Shown one piece after another: positions 43,754 through 53,879 of a stretch of 64,000 bases of DNA. The stretch lies in NCBI GenBank assembly GCA_029262515.1, contig JAJCZH010000003.1:1-64000 (forward strand), read 5' to 3'. The notes under the pieces are model-generated. The model saw only the letters and a program-made list of their open reading frames with translations, was not told the DNA's origin and did no database searches. This DNA comes from Deltaproteobacteria bacterium (lineage in GTDB: Bacteria > Desulfobacterota > GWC2-55-46 > JADFVP01). The translations under genes and the position numbers were made by a program. Position 1 is the stretch's first letter, and every line of letters begins with the position of its first letter.

Positions 43754-43774
43754 GGTATAGTAGACCGCATTGAC

Positions 43775-44698
43775 TTAGATTCTGACCTGTTTTTGAAATA
43801 GCCGTTTCTTGACCATGCTGATAAAGGCAGGCCTGTTTTTATCAATATCTTTGACGATAACCAATGTTCTCTCTGCCGGCCGGCTTCTTCCATGAAATGC
43901 GTGCCTCAAGCCTTTTATACCTCCGGCGACCCCCTTTAACCAATATAGAAAAAATCCGTCTCTGATCGAATAGATCAACATAGCCGTGAGGCCTATGGAG
44001 AGGGTTTTAACGGCATAAGGGAGAGGGTAGTTTCGTGCCGCGAGCCAGAACTGATTCCTTGTATCGTAATAGTATCTTCTCCAGTTCTTTCTTCCAATTG
44101 CCGAGTGGTAATGGGTGACTACGACTTCAGGGCTGTAGATAACATTGTAGCCGACATTCATTATTCGGTAAGCAAGGTCGGGACCCTCGTGACTGATAAA
44201 GAAGAAGTCAGGGTAGAGTCCTGACTTATTTAAGGTCTCTTTTCTGAAACAGACGGCTCCTTCCGTAATCTCATTTGTAATAAAAGTTTTCTCTGAAAAC
44301 GACTCCAATGGATAGTGATGGCACCAGTTGCTAATATTACCGTCGGGGTCGACCACTTTGAAACAGACAGCACCGATAACGGGGTCTGAAAATATATCGA
44401 TTATTTTTTTGACAGCCACATCATCTATTCCCATAATATCATCATCCAGCGTAATAATGAAATCCCCGGTTGCAACGGCAATACCGCTGTTGCGGCCGCC
44501 GACGCCGATGTTCTGTTCCATTTCAAGTACAGTGACGGCAGGGAATTCATCACCTATTATGCTTTTCACGGGTACGTCGGAGTGGTTGTCTACAACGATA
44601 ATTTCGAGTGGAGTATATTTAATCTGAGACAATGAGGATAAAAGTTTCTGTATAAGTTCTCCTCTATTGTATGTAAGGATTACTATCGATAACTTCAT
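43775..44698 (-). CDS. Glycosyltransferase family 2
   Basis: 307 residues. N-terminal SIVILTYNRGELIQKLLSSL, then IIVVDNHS and the metal/nucleotide motif TLDDDIMGID (DxD type), and SHEGPDLAYRIMNVG, like rhamnosyltransferase-type GT2 enzymes. A hydrophobic stretch near the C-terminus (VKTLSIGLTAMLIYSI) may associate with the membrane. Last gene of the leftward exopolysaccharide cluster, convergent with the secreted protein gene. The acceptor is unknown. Confidence 0.9.
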   Translation of the reverse strand: MKLSIVILTYNRGELIQKLLSSLSQIKYTPLEIIVVDNHSDVPVKSIIGDEFPAVTVLEMEQNIGVGGRNSGIAVATGDFIITLDDDIMGIDDVAVKKIIDIFSDPVIGAVCFKVVDPDGNISNWCHHYPLESFSEKTFITNEITEGAVCFRKETLNKSGLYPDFFFISHEGPDLAYRIMNVGYNVIYSPEVVVTHYHSAIGRKNWRRYYYDTRNQFWLAARNYPLPYAVKTLSIGLTAMLIYSIRDGFFLYWLKGVAGGIKGLRHAFHGRSRPAERTLVIVKDIDKNRPAFISMVKKRLFQKQVRI

Positions 44699-44717
44699 GA
44701 GGGCTTCCTGTGAATTA

Positions 44718-45881
44718 TCAAACGACTGACCAGTTCTTGTTAAGTTCGTTTAGGATTACGCGCTCCAGTTCAGTTGCTTGCTTTCGCACATCGAAACGAG
44801 AAGCAGCCTCTTCACGAAATGCTTCTGTCTGTGAGCACGAAGGGTTTTTTATCTCATTCTCCAGCGCTTCGGCCAGTGCCGAACTATTTCCAGCCGGAAG
44901 TATCACGTTCGGCGTATCCTTAAGTACCTCTCTCAAACCGAGACAATCGGTGCCGATAACCGGTACCCCTGCAACCATCGCTTCCATCGGCAACAACGGG
45001 CATGCCTCCCACAATGAAGGCATCGCTATTACATCAAGTCCTTTAAGAGTAGAGGCGACATTTGATGTAAAAGGCAGAAAATGAAAATACTCTTCAAGCC
45101 CCTTGTTTTTTAGATACTCCGTATCCTCTCTTACGAACCCGTCAAAACCGAAAGCCAAGACAACAGGTTTTCTGTTAATATTTTTGTTTTTACTTAATAT
45201 CTCCATTGCGTCAACAAGGTAGACAAAACCCTTTTGAGACATAAACCGCCCCAGGAAGCCTACCAGGAACGCCTCTTTGGACAGCTTAAGTTCTTTACGA
45301 AAATCTCTCTTTTCCGAGCTTTGAAAACGCTCGATATCGATGCCGTTTGAAATAGCGATGCATTTGCCACTCTTTTTCCTAAGTACCGGTATGAATTCGA
45401 GAAGGTTTTTATGTGCATCATTAGAGACGGAATGGATAATGTCGATCAGTGGCAAGAAGAAGGAAAGGGCTTTCTTTTTAAAAAACCCCTTTAAACCTAC
45501 AAACTGCTTTGACAAGAAGACATCATGTGAAGTCATAATATGTCTTGTTCCGCTAAGTCGAGCGGGCAGGGCGGAATAGAGCCCTGCCATAAAACCTTGT
45601 GAGTGAATAAGATCGAATTTTCCGAATAGTATTGTCTTCATCACAAACATTATAACTTTCCATGGAGCCATATCATTTCTAAAGGTTATACATGATATAT
45701 CCAGGTCTTTGAGGTCCTCAAGTAAAACGCTCAGTTCTGAATGGTCCGGTCCCAGGACTGTAAAGTGGTACTTTTCAGGATCGAAATTTCTGTATATGTA
45801 ACGAATAAAAGTCCTTATTCCACCAACAGGCCATCGTACGACAAGTAAAACGCGGTATTTTTTTTTCATATTCGACTTCAA
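44718..45881 (-). CDS. Glycosyltransferase family 4 (GT-B)
   Basis: 387 residues. N-terminal VLLVVRWPVGGIRTFIRYIY resembles the acceptor-domain start. The C-terminal GT4 donor site is seen in FLGRFMSQKGFVYLVDAM and MPSLWEACPLLPMEAMVAGVPVIGTD (E-x7-E type). An internal ATG five codons in is an alternative start. It follows the amidotransferase gene by 3 bases. Confidence 0.92.
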   Translation of the reverse strand: MKSNMKKKYRVLLVVRWPVGGIRTFIRYIYRNFDPEKYHFTVLGPDHSELSVLLEDLKDLDISCITFRNDMAPWKVIMFVMKTILFGKFDLIHSQGFMAGLYSALPARLSGTRHIMTSHDVFLSKQFVGLKGFFKKKALSFFLPLIDIIHSVSNDAHKNLLEFIPVLRKKSGKCIAISNGIDIERFQSSEKRDFRKELKLSKEAFLVGFLGRFMSQKGFVYLVDAMEILSKNKNINRKPVVLAFGFDGFVREDTEYLKNKGLEEYFHFLPFTSNVASTLKGLDVIAMPSLWEACPLLPMEAMVAGVPVIGTDCLGLREVLKDTPNVILPAGNSSALAEALENEIKNPSCSQTEAFREEAASRFDVRKQATELERVILNELNKNWSVV

Positions 45882-45884
45882 GGC

Positions 45885-47762
45885 TCACACTCCCGGTTGT
45901 TTGTCGATCATCTCTCTGTACCAGAGTTCCAGCATCATAAGTGTCCATATAATATAACTATGGTCCCTTCGACCCCACCGATGTTCACTCATAACAGTAT
46001 CGAGATATTTCGGATTAAAATTATTTCGCTCCACGGCCCTGTCGCCCAATACCAGCTCATGAGCCATCTCAGACCAATCTTTTTTAATCCAGGTACGCAT
46101 TGGAACGGCAAACCCTTGCTTCGGTCTATAAAGGACCTCTCTAGGCAATAGTCTTTCGGCCGCTTTTTTAAGAATATACTTTGTGTTCTTACCTTGAATT
46201 TTTAGCTCCGGCGGAATGGTTGCCGCAAACTCAACGAGATGGTGGTCGAGGATGGGGACCCTCGACTCAAGCGATACCATCATGCTTGTTCTGTCAACCT
46301 TGGTCAAAATATCGCATGGGAGATAAGTCTTCGTATCGAGGTATTGCATTTTTGAAAGGTTGTCTCTTCCGCTCATCTGCTTCGTATATTGTAAAATGGT
46401 ATCTGAGGGGTCGGTTGTTGCAACCTGTTCACATATTTCCAGACTAAAGATTTCATTATGGAGAGTGGAGAGCCCTTTTGAATATTTTCTGACAAACCTT
46501 TCGTTATCGTTGCATGCGATGGAGCGTAATGTATTAATTCCAGGAGACCATTCAGGAATAACCTTGGTAATATTGAGGAGAACGGCTTTTTTTATGCAAT
46601 CAGGGATTAAACTGGCATACCTGGTCAGGTTGCCTTCCAAGTAATGGTTATACCCGCCGAAAAGCTCATCGCCACCGTCTCCGCTAAGTACCACGGTAAC
46701 AAATTTTTTTGCCATCTTGGAAACGTAATATGTGGGAATAGCAGATGAGTCTGCAAAGGGTTCATCAAATTGTCGAACTAAATCAAGGATAATAGATTCA
46801 GCGTCAGGGTTAACAATCTCCTCGTGATGATCCGTGCCATATTTTTCGGCAACCATTCTTGCATATTTGAGTTCGTTGAACGACTGGTTCTCAAAGCCGA
46901 TTGAAAAAGTTTTTACAGGCTCTCCCATCTGTCTGGCCATGAGCGCCACTACAATGCTCGAGTCCACCCCTCCACTCAAAAAGGCTCCTAGTGGAACCTC
47001 GCTGATCAAGCGTATTTTTACGGCTTCGTTAAGTATCTCCAATAATCGTTCAATGTAAAATTCTTCTTTCTGGACTTTCTCTTGTTTGTATTCGACATTC
47101 CAATACTGTTTAATATCAATGTGCCCTCTCTTATATGTGAGGGAATGGCCTGGAGGAAGTTTACAAATGCCCTTGAACATGGTCTCGGGGTCGGGCACAT
47201 ACCCGAAGGGCAGGTACTTGATCAGTGCAGAAGGCTGCATCTCTCTCGGTACATCGGGAACCTGGAGGATAGATTTTATCTCAGAGCCGAAAATTAAGCG
47301 TTTCCCGTCTGCAAGGTAGTGTAACGGCTTTATTCCTAGCCTGTCACGGGCGATGAACAGCTCTTCTTTCACTTTATCCCAGATTGCAAAAGCGAACATC
47401 CCTCTCAAGTAATTAACGCAATCTTCTCCGTACTCTTCGTAGAGATGAACAATGGTCTCGGTATCTGATGATGTCTCGAACCGGTGGCCTTTTTTCAGAA
47501 GATCATCTCTCAAATCCTTGAAGTTATAGATCTCTCCATTAAAGACAATCCAAATAGATTTGTCCTCATTATGGATCGGTTGATGACCTCCTGCGACATC
47601 TATTATGCTCAGGCGTGTCATCCCTATGCCAACCCTGCCTTGAACCATCATACCCGTATCATCAGGGCCTCTGTGGCGAATAACAGTGCACATGTTTCTC
47701 ATAACATCGGGATCAACGTTACGGTACTTATCGCTGTTTACAAGCCCTGCTATTCCACACAT
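45885..47762 (-). CDS. asnB: Asparagine synthase-type amidotransferase, exosortase-locus type
   Basis: 625 residues. Class II glutamine amidotransferase domain with nucleophile C2 (MCGIAG), RLSIID and FNGEIYN, then the synthetase domain with the PP-loop SGGVDSS and later LSGDGGDELFGGYN. Such AsnB-like enzymes are regular members of exosortase A / exopolysaccharide loci, where they are presumed to amidate sugar uronic acids rather than to make asparagine. The prs genes and the uronate-making dehydrogenase here favour that reading (inference). Confidence 0.92.
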   Translation of the reverse strand: MCGIAGLVNSDKYRNVDPDVMRNMCTVIRHRGPDDTGMMVQGRVGIGMTRLSIIDVAGGHQPIHNEDKSIWIVFNGEIYNFKDLRDDLLKKGHRFETSSDTETIVHLYEEYGEDCVNYLRGMFAFAIWDKVKEELFIARDRLGIKPLHYLADGKRLIFGSEIKSILQVPDVPREMQPSALIKYLPFGYVPDPETMFKGICKLPPGHSLTYKRGHIDIKQYWNVEYKQEKVQKEEFYIERLLEILNEAVKIRLISEVPLGAFLSGGVDSSIVVALMARQMGEPVKTFSIGFENQSFNELKYARMVAEKYGTDHHEEIVNPDAESIILDLVRQFDEPFADSSAIPTYYVSKMAKKFVTVVLSGDGGDELFGGYNHYLEGNLTRYASLIPDCIKKAVLLNITKVIPEWSPGINTLRSIACNDNERFVRKYSKGLSTLHNEIFSLEICEQVATTDPSDTILQYTKQMSGRDNLSKMQYLDTKTYLPCDILTKVDRTSMMVSLESRVPILDHHLVEFAATIPPELKIQGKNTKYILKKAAERLLPREVLYRPKQGFAVPMRTWIKKDWSEMAHELVLGDRAVERNNFNPKYLDTVMSEHRWGRRDHSYIIWTLMMLELWYREMIDKQPGV

Positions 47763-47864
47763 ATTATAATCTTTCCTGTATCCATAACTTAATGAACCAA
47801 CTCTACGTTATTATTACACCGGTTAATTACAGTGACTTAAGTGGATTCGAGTTTTACCCTTTCT

Positions 47865-49145
47865 TTATGAGTAATTCGGAAGGTTAGTGCTTTGAGCAGC
47901 GACTTCATTTGCTGCGTACTCCTGTGCTAGCTTCAGGCAGACTGTTGCAACACCGCCAAAGAGGTACCACTCCCAGCTGCTCAGCCCAAAACATGAGAGA
48001 CTGTAAAACAGGTGCATCCCCATCCATACAAGTGTAGCTGTTATCAGGTTGATTAACCAAGAATTGTCCGAGGACAATTCTGTCAATATTTTTTTTGCCC
48101 TTATTAGGCTCATTACCACCGCTTTAATATACAAGAAAAAGATTATAAAACCGACGAGCCCGAGTTCTTGAAGTACCTCAATATAGAGATCGTGGGTCAG
48201 TAGAGCACGGCCTCCGCCTCCATAATTGGCGCTTATTTCCCTGGAGGTACCAAGACCGTGCCCAAAAAGCGGCTTGTTTGAAACGGTAGAAAGGTTCTTT
48301 GATAACGCTGTAATCCTGCCGGTGGCTGATTCGCCTCCGACGACACTCCTGTCAATGATTGAGAGGTAACGTTCGCTCAATTGAGGCGCCAGGTTTCCTG
48401 CAACAAAAAATACCAGAGGAATTATAATTATCGCGCCCACAAAAATTTTCCTAAATTTATGTTTGCCTACCAGCATTATAAGAGCCACTACAACAAATAA
48501 CGATAACAGGCCGCTCCTTGAACCTGTTAACAATAAAGCATATATAAATACTGAGGATAAGGCTAAAGATAGTAACTTGAGAATCTTTCCAGATTGCCAT
48601 AATAAGTAATAGATGAAGGGCAAGGTGGAGTTTATAACCCAGGCAAACTGGTTGGCGTTAACTACATCATGTGGAGCGCCACTTAACCTGTCCAGGCTCT
48701 GTTGTTCGTTATCTACACCGGAAAAAGCTATATCTCCCCAATAGCCGGTTGTGATATGCAGATAGACAGGCTCCAATATCCTGAACGTCTGAGAGATCAA
48801 AAAAACAGTAACAAATATTTTTAACCGTTCTCGCGTGTTGACTATTGCGATTATAGAAAAGAAGAAAAAGACCACCTTGGAATAATTTTCCAGTCCGAAA
48901 TAAATGACGGATCCAGGCCACTCCACAAATGGTATGGTTAATAATATAAATACAAGCAGGTAAAGCAGAAATTTTGTAGGTTCCAGCCTATTCTGGTTCT
49001 GATTGAAATCACCCTTAATCAATATCAGGATGAATAGTATAATCATTAGAATAAAATCAAATCTTAATGCTCCCAAGGCAGGAACTCTTGACGTGAGATG
49101 AAGAAAATAGCTGACTGTAAATATTAGAAAAACCGGGAACTCCAT
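47865..49145 (-). CDS. O-antigen ligase/polymerase family membrane protein (Wzy-like)
   Basis: 426 residues with about ten to eleven membrane segments and one large periplasmic loop. The Wzy_C signature region lies in KPLFGHGLGTSREISANYGG and LTHDLYIEVLQELGLVGFIIFFLY, where the His and Arg are the usual functional residues. It is likely the polymerase for the polysaccharide, although ligase function cannot be excluded. It directly abuts the flippase gene (1-base junction). Confidence 0.88.
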   Translation of the reverse strand: MEFPVFLIFTVSYFLHLTSRVPALGALRFDFILMIILFILILIKGDFNQNQNRLEPTKFLLYLLVFILLTIPFVEWPGSVIYFGLENYSKVVFFFFSIIAIVNTRERLKIFVTVFLISQTFRILEPVYLHITTGYWGDIAFSGVDNEQQSLDRLSGAPHDVVNANQFAWVINSTLPFIYYLLWQSGKILKLLSLALSSVFIYALLLTGSRSGLLSLFVVVALIMLVGKHKFRKIFVGAIIIIPLVFFVAGNLAPQLSERYLSIIDRSVVGGESATGRITALSKNLSTVSNKPLFGHGLGTSREISANYGGGGRALLTHDLYIEVLQELGLVGFIIFFLYIKAVVMSLIRAKKILTELSSDNSWLINLITATLVWMGMHLFYSLSCFGLSSWEWYLFGGVATVCLKLAQEYAANEVAAQSTNLPNYS

Positions 49146-50657
49146 CTACCGACCAACTCTCAATTTTAATTTAACCAGAATGGTATCCCTCTCTTTCGAG
49201 GTGAGAGAAAGAAAATAGAAGAGAACTAGATATATCGAACCACCTAGAGCGGCAACTGTAAGAATTTCCAGATAACTCTGAATTGTATATGTCATATTTA
49301 CAAACAAGAGAATTACTCCCATAATGGAGCAAGGAATTATCAGTGGCAAAAAAACTTTCCAAATATAATGAAGAACCGTGATTTTCAGATTCCTGCATGT
49401 ATACCATAACATGTAGGGTTCATACAAAACAGCTGTCAGCAAGAAGGCCAGTGCTACTCCTTCCTTTCCTAACGGATAAACAAGAATAAAGGATAATGCT
49501 AGAATTGTTATGGCCGCATAAACTCTTAATCTTGCCAGAAGGTTGATCTGGTTTATCGCAGTGAGGTACCTCTGGTGAAGGGGGTTCATAATCATGAGGA
49601 CATGACCCAATAGAAGGAGGTACATTACAGTGGTTCCGTTTATTATATACTCTTCACCTACCCAGCGAGCAATAAACGCTTTGCCGAGTATAGATACCCC
49701 TATCAACAACGGGTAAGTCATTCCAAGAATATACTTGGTTGATGAAAGATATAGATTCGTTATAACCTCATGCTCTTCCTGGCTATGAAGGTGACTGAAC
49801 ATTGGCAGAAATACATTGGTTGCATTCATTGACATGTCAGTAACATAAGTAATTAGACGACCCGGGATTGAATAGAAAGGCACTATGGCTGGACCCAAAA
49901 ATATTCCAACCGTAATAGCACATATGCTTCCAGCAACTACGCTGGCCAGTGACTGTATAAATGTCTTGGACCCAAAAGTGAGCAGCATTTTCACCATTAC
50001 CAGAGACATATCTTTCAGGTGAAGCCTGTAAGCACCAAACTTTGGGAAAGCCAGGAGCAGGGTGAAAATTGTATACTTCACGGTTATACTTATGGCACTG
50101 CCCAGTGCAAGAGTGAGCAAACCATAACCGTGAGTCAGCAAGTAGTATATGATTGATGAACCGATTATGGTGTTGATTATCGTAATATTATTTTTAAGAT
50201 AATGTCTCTGGTACCCCTCATGATAACATTCTGAAACATAACCCGGAAATTGAAAAAGAACTTGCACCCCGATAATGAGAAGGAAGAACATGTACCTGTT
50301 TGCATCCGTATCATCTGAGGCAAGGAGTTCGGGGTTTAGCAATGCCCAGGCCACCAAGGCACTACAGGAAATAACCCCGATGATCGCATTGAAAGCAAAT
50401 GCGGTACTGAAAAGCTTTTCGAGGGATTCACGGTCATTCTTAGCGTTGAATCTCGCTACATATCTCGTCACCGCAGGCCGCATGCCTATGTCCATGAGGC
50501 TCATATAACCTACAAAAGAAAAAACTAATACCCATAACCCATAGTCGTGATTACCGAGCGCCTTTATTATTGCAGGCGCCATAAGAAAGGAGACACACAT
50601 CTTTACTAGATTGACAGATATGTTTGATGTCGAGTTTTTAATTAATATTTTAAGCAT
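49146..50657 (-). CDS. Polysaccharide flippase (Wzx/MVF-type)
   Basis: 503 residues with about fourteen membrane segments. N-terminal VKMCVSFLMAPAIIKALGNHDYGLWVLVFSFVGYMSLMDIGM is the polysaccharide biosynthesis protein signature, with MFFLLIIGVQVLFQFP and ISLLLFVNMTY-type helices later. It is expected to flip lipid-linked repeat units across the inner membrane. It pairs with the Wzy-like gene immediately downstream. Confidence 0.9.
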   Translation of the reverse strand: MLKILIKNSTSNISVNLVKMCVSFLMAPAIIKALGNHDYGLWVLVFSFVGYMSLMDIGMRPAVTRYVARFNAKNDRESLEKLFSTAFAFNAIIGVISCSALVAWALLNPELLASDDTDANRYMFFLLIIGVQVLFQFPGYVSECYHEGYQRHYLKNNITIINTIIGSSIIYYLLTHGYGLLTLALGSAISITVKYTIFTLLLAFPKFGAYRLHLKDMSLVMVKMLLTFGSKTFIQSLASVVAGSICAITVGIFLGPAIVPFYSIPGRLITYVTDMSMNATNVFLPMFSHLHSQEEHEVITNLYLSSTKYILGMTYPLLIGVSILGKAFIARWVGEEYIINGTTVMYLLLLGHVLMIMNPLHQRYLTAINQINLLARLRVYAAITILALSFILVYPLGKEGVALAFLLTAVLYEPYMLWYTCRNLKITVLHYIWKVFLPLIIPCSIMGVILLFVNMTYTIQSYLEILTVAALGGSIYLVLFYFLSLTSKERDTILVKLKLRVGR

Positions 50658-50720
50658 GTTTTTTTTTGTATTACTTGTCGAGTTGTATAGTTCAAAAAAC
50701 GAACCGGTAGCTTGACGTAA

Positions 50721-51533
50721 TCATAACTTATGCACTGTACGTTCATATACGATAAACATGTCGATAAAATCCTGTTGAGAGGCATTTACAAACAAAGTGT
50801 CCAGGTACAGGTCATTGTCCAACCTTGTACGTTCCCCGTCTTTTCCTTCTCGATAAAGTATGTCATCTTCTAATAACAAATCATGCATATGTATCCCATC
50901 CCAGCCTTCTGAAGTTCCTTCTCTTTGTCTGCCCGATACAATTATATATGCACCCGGCTCGGCAATTTTTGTCATCTCTGCAAGAGAATTCTTGGGTGAA
51001 TCAGTATGATCTATGGCATTATTGCAATAAATAATATCGAATTTTCTGCCGGCAAAAGAACTTCCCAGAGTCTCAGCAATACTATTAACAACTTCTATAC
51101 CTTCCATAGCACTTGAATGGCCGTATACCTCCAACAAAGTTTTATACTCATTTGCCAAGATATCTGTAGCTGTTAATTCAATAAGTCCTTGTTTGTGACC
51201 ATGAGCAAGCAGGGATACCGGTCCCGACCCAACATCCAAAACGCGAGGCACTTTATTTAGATGCTCTCTTTGCATATCTATATAAGTAATCAATACATCA
51301 GGGAAACTGTTTTTTTGATTTTCCGGATCTACCTTTGCCAGATATTTTTCCGCAATACTGCCTATACCAATCGCCTGTTTTTCCCAAAATATCAATTCTT
51401 TAACATGACCGTCGATTGGCAATGAGAGTCGATTACCCGCTATGTCAAGAAATAGAAATTTGATCGTATAAAGCATCCCTCTTGCTTTTAACATACGACC
51501 TATTCCTTTGATCAGTTTTGATATTATAGTCAT
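50721..51533 (-). CDS. SAM-dependent methyltransferase (class I)
   Basis: 270 residues. The SAM motif I is VLDVGSGPVSLLAHG and the post-motif FDIIYCNNAIDHTDSPKNSL; the fold is class I. The long N-terminal part (about 90 residues) and a final VYERTVHKL strand are family-specific. It probably methylates a sugar residue of the polysaccharide, by context only. Surrounding sequence is AT-rich. Confidence 0.85.
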   Translation of the reverse strand: MTIISKLIKGIGRMLKARGMLYTIKFLFLDIAGNRLSLPIDGHVKELIFWEKQAIGIGSIAEKYLAKVDPENQKNSFPDVLITYIDMQREHLNKVPRVLDVGSGPVSLLAHGHKQGLIELTATDILANEYKTLLEVYGHSSAMEGIEVVNSIAETLGSSFAGRKFDIIYCNNAIDHTDSPKNSLAEMTKIAEPGAYIIVSGRQREGTSEGWDGIHMHDLLLEDDILYREGKDGERTRLDNDLYLDTLFVNASQQDFIDMFIVYERTVHKL

Positions 51534-51634
51534 ATTGACAGTCTTAAATATGCGGTGCTACATTTGCAAACAATCGGTTATTGAGAGAAGCATCGTAATA
51601 ATGGAGGAAGTACTAAATAGCTCCTATCCGAGTA

Positions 51635-52798
51635 TTAAATAAGAGACTGGTAAGCTTCTCTCCAGCGATTAACTATATCTTTGACATTAAGCTGTCCGAT
51701 CCACAATTTTCCGCTTTTCGAGCAACTTTCCCATAGCTCTTTGTCGGTCAAGAGTTTTTCTATGCCCTCTCTGATACCTTCAATATCACCAGGCTCATGC
51801 AGGATTCCTGCTTTACTTTGCTCGGCTATATCGGGAATTCCAGCGATATTACTTGCCACGAACGGTGTGCCGCAGGCAATTGCTTCGAGTAGGACAGTTG
51901 GAAATGCCTCTGAGTAGGAAGGCAAAAGGAGTAGTTTCGCGGTTTTCATTATTTCCCGGACTTCTTTTTCGCTGGTCCATGAATGAATAGAACAATTTTT
52001 AAAAGCGGCTCCTCGCGGGGCATCAGCATAAATATCACATCTTACATTTATTTTTACTCCATCCATTGCTTCTGTTAAGTCATTTACCCCTTTTTCCCAT
52101 GACCACCGGCCAAAAAAAACTATTTCATTAGTGCGTTGTGAAAAAGCAAGAGGTTCTATATCAATCCAGTCTCTATCAAGTGCATTGGGAATTACGATTG
52201 AACTAATCTGCTCAAAGAGATACTCTTTATGATTGTTGGCTAGCCTTTGACTAAGGAAACAGTGCAAGTTTACGTGTTTCCATGTTTTGCGGATCAGATA
52301 CAATGTGATCTTAGGCAAACCATTAAAAATGCCATCCGTGCTTTTATGGTATTGTATACACAACGGCAGACCTTTCAATTTGGCTGCCCAAATAAAAGGT
52401 AGGGTACGAACGGCATCACCGCTTGACCCGACAATAACGTGTATTGCTTTGTATGAATTATTTCGGAGAAAAAGCTTGTATAGATACTTTAAGAAACTGT
52501 TGGCAGTAGCGAGAATAGATTTAATTCTTGGTCTGCGACATAACAGTACAGGATGAAGCTCAAGTTCAGGCATATTTTCTAATAGAATACCGGTTACTTT
52601 AGAAACACCACCCGCCATAGAAGGATTATAACCTAACACAAGAACAGCTGAGTCTATTTCCTTCTGGATCGTCTTACCCTTAGACTTTTTACCGCTAGAC
52701 AAATTGAGATTTCCATTCTTGTATTTTTTGCGTCGGTAAAGAGATAGCTGTATCCATCTCATCACAGATACTCTTTTCCAGTTTTTCAACGGTCTCAT
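51635..52798 (-). CDS. Glycosyltransferase family 4 (GT-B)
   Basis: 387 residues from the first ATG, with the GT4 core VLVLGYNPSMAGGVSKVTG, GRWSWEKGVNDLTEAM and LLLPSYSEAFPTVLLEAIACGTPFVASN. The frame from 52798 overlaps the upstream pyruvyl transferase by 104 bases. The true start may be ATG 52762, with GGAAAAGAG upstream, or TTG 52702. The N-terminal 40 residues are basic and unusual, so a later start is likely. Confidence 0.88.
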   Translation of the reverse strand: MRPLKNWKRVSVMRWIQLSLYRRKKYKNGNLNLSSGKKSKGKTIQKEIDSAVLVLGYNPSMAGGVSKVTGILLENMPELELHPVLLCRRPRIKSILATANSFLKYLYKLFLRNNSYKAIHVIVGSSGDAVRTLPFIWAAKLKGLPLCIQYHKSTDGIFNGLPKITLYLIRKTWKHVNLHCFLSQRLANNHKEYLFEQISSIVIPNALDRDWIDIEPLAFSQRTNEIVFFGRWSWEKGVNDLTEAMDGVKINVRCDIYADAPRGAAFKNCSIHSWTSEKEVREIMKTAKLLLLPSYSEAFPTVLLEAIACGTPFVASNIAGIPDIAEQSKAGILHEPGDIEGIREGIEKLLTDKELWESCSKSGKLWIGQLNVKDIVNRWREAYQSLI

Positions 52799-53666
52799 AT
52801 CGGTGAATGACCGGTAAATTAAAGTCTTTACCTTTCATGTTCGCTCTATGGTCGACACCAATAATAATAGTTCGCCTTTTATGTTGAAGCGCCCTGATGC
52901 CTCCGTGAAGCCTGGTTCCTACAAAATCAAGAGATATACCACTGTCCGCAAGTAATGAGTTATAACCTGCAAGGCTCGGTGGTATAACTTCAACCTTCTT
53001 ATCAAATCCGAGATCAAGCAGGTATTGATAGTCATTGGTACCCTGGCACCAGAAGAAAACGTTTTTGTAATGAGTGAGCACCAGGTTCATCAATAAACGG
53101 TCAAGTTCGTGATTCTGACTGTAATCAGTTAAAGTAACAACTACGTTCTCGCCCTTTTCACGAGGAATCTCTTTGCAATGCTGTTCAGTAAGTGACCATA
53201 TTGTAGGACACCCGGTGTTAACAACATTATTAATACCGATTTGTTGTAACCGTTGTTCGGTAAACGAGTCGCGTACGGAGTGAAGGTGAGAACCGGATAA
53301 AACCTTCTTTAATAACCATCTGGTATAAAAATCGGTATTCCGTTTAGCTTGACTTCTCCAACCAACACCGAGCAGAATGACCGGTTTCATGAAGCAGGCC
53401 TCTTTAATACCTATGTTCCACTGCTTAATAAGTAACATGTGTGCATGCAGTAGATTTGTTCCGCACGCTACGTTGAATTCAACTTTCTTCTGAAGTTTAC
53501 GACTGACTCGGCTAATTTTTTCATGGGTTGGGAAATGAATAGTCTGGTAATTCTTTAGTATTATTGCAAGCTCTTGCTGTGCCGCCTCCATAATAATATG
53601 GTCACCGGTATTTTCTGTAGCTATGCTCGTATTTAATATGCCGGCTTGTAAGGAATGTTTGTCCAT
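52695..53666 (-). CDS. Polysaccharide pyruvyl transferase family protein
   Basis: About 323 residues from ATG 53666, which has AGGGG upstream and begins MDKHSLQAGILNTS; a longer frame to 53747 lacks support. IATENTGDHIIMEAA, SVRDSFTEQRLQQIG, and the C-terminal GTRLHGGIRALQHKRRTIIIGVDHRA are the CsaB/WcaK family marks, with the His of GTRLHGGI conserved. It transfers pyruvate from PEP to a sugar as a ketal, or is a related sulfur/amide variant, as the family is broad. The 3' end overlaps the next glycosyltransferase. Confidence 0.85.
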   Translation of the reverse strand: MDKHSLQAGILNTSIATENTGDHIIMEAAQQELAIILKNYQTIHFPTHEKISRVSRKLQKKVEFNVACGTNLLHAHMLLIKQWNIGIKEACFMKPVILLGVGWRSQAKRNTDFYTRWLLKKVLSGSHLHSVRDSFTEQRLQQIGINNVVNTGCPTIWSLTEQHCKEIPREKGENVVVTLTDYSQNHELDRLLMNLVLTHYKNVFFWCQGTNDYQYLLDLGFDKKVEVIPPSLAGYNSLLADSGISLDFVGTRLHGGIRALQHKRRTIIIGVDHRANMKGKDFNLPVIHRYETVEKLEKSICDEMDTAISLPTQKIQEWKSQFV

Positions 53667-53879
53667 TAATTTACCCCTGAAAATTGACAATGAACCACTC
53701 CATGACCTAAGCCAGGATGTACGGGCTTCTTGACATAAGTTGTCCATTGATACTCTTGCGGTTCTCTAATGTATTTCATACTCATTTCTTCACTCACTGA
53801 GGATATTATTTTAAGGATCATGACGGTTGGCATGAATTAATTTTATCCGGTTATCAGTTGCTACTGTCCAACTGACGAA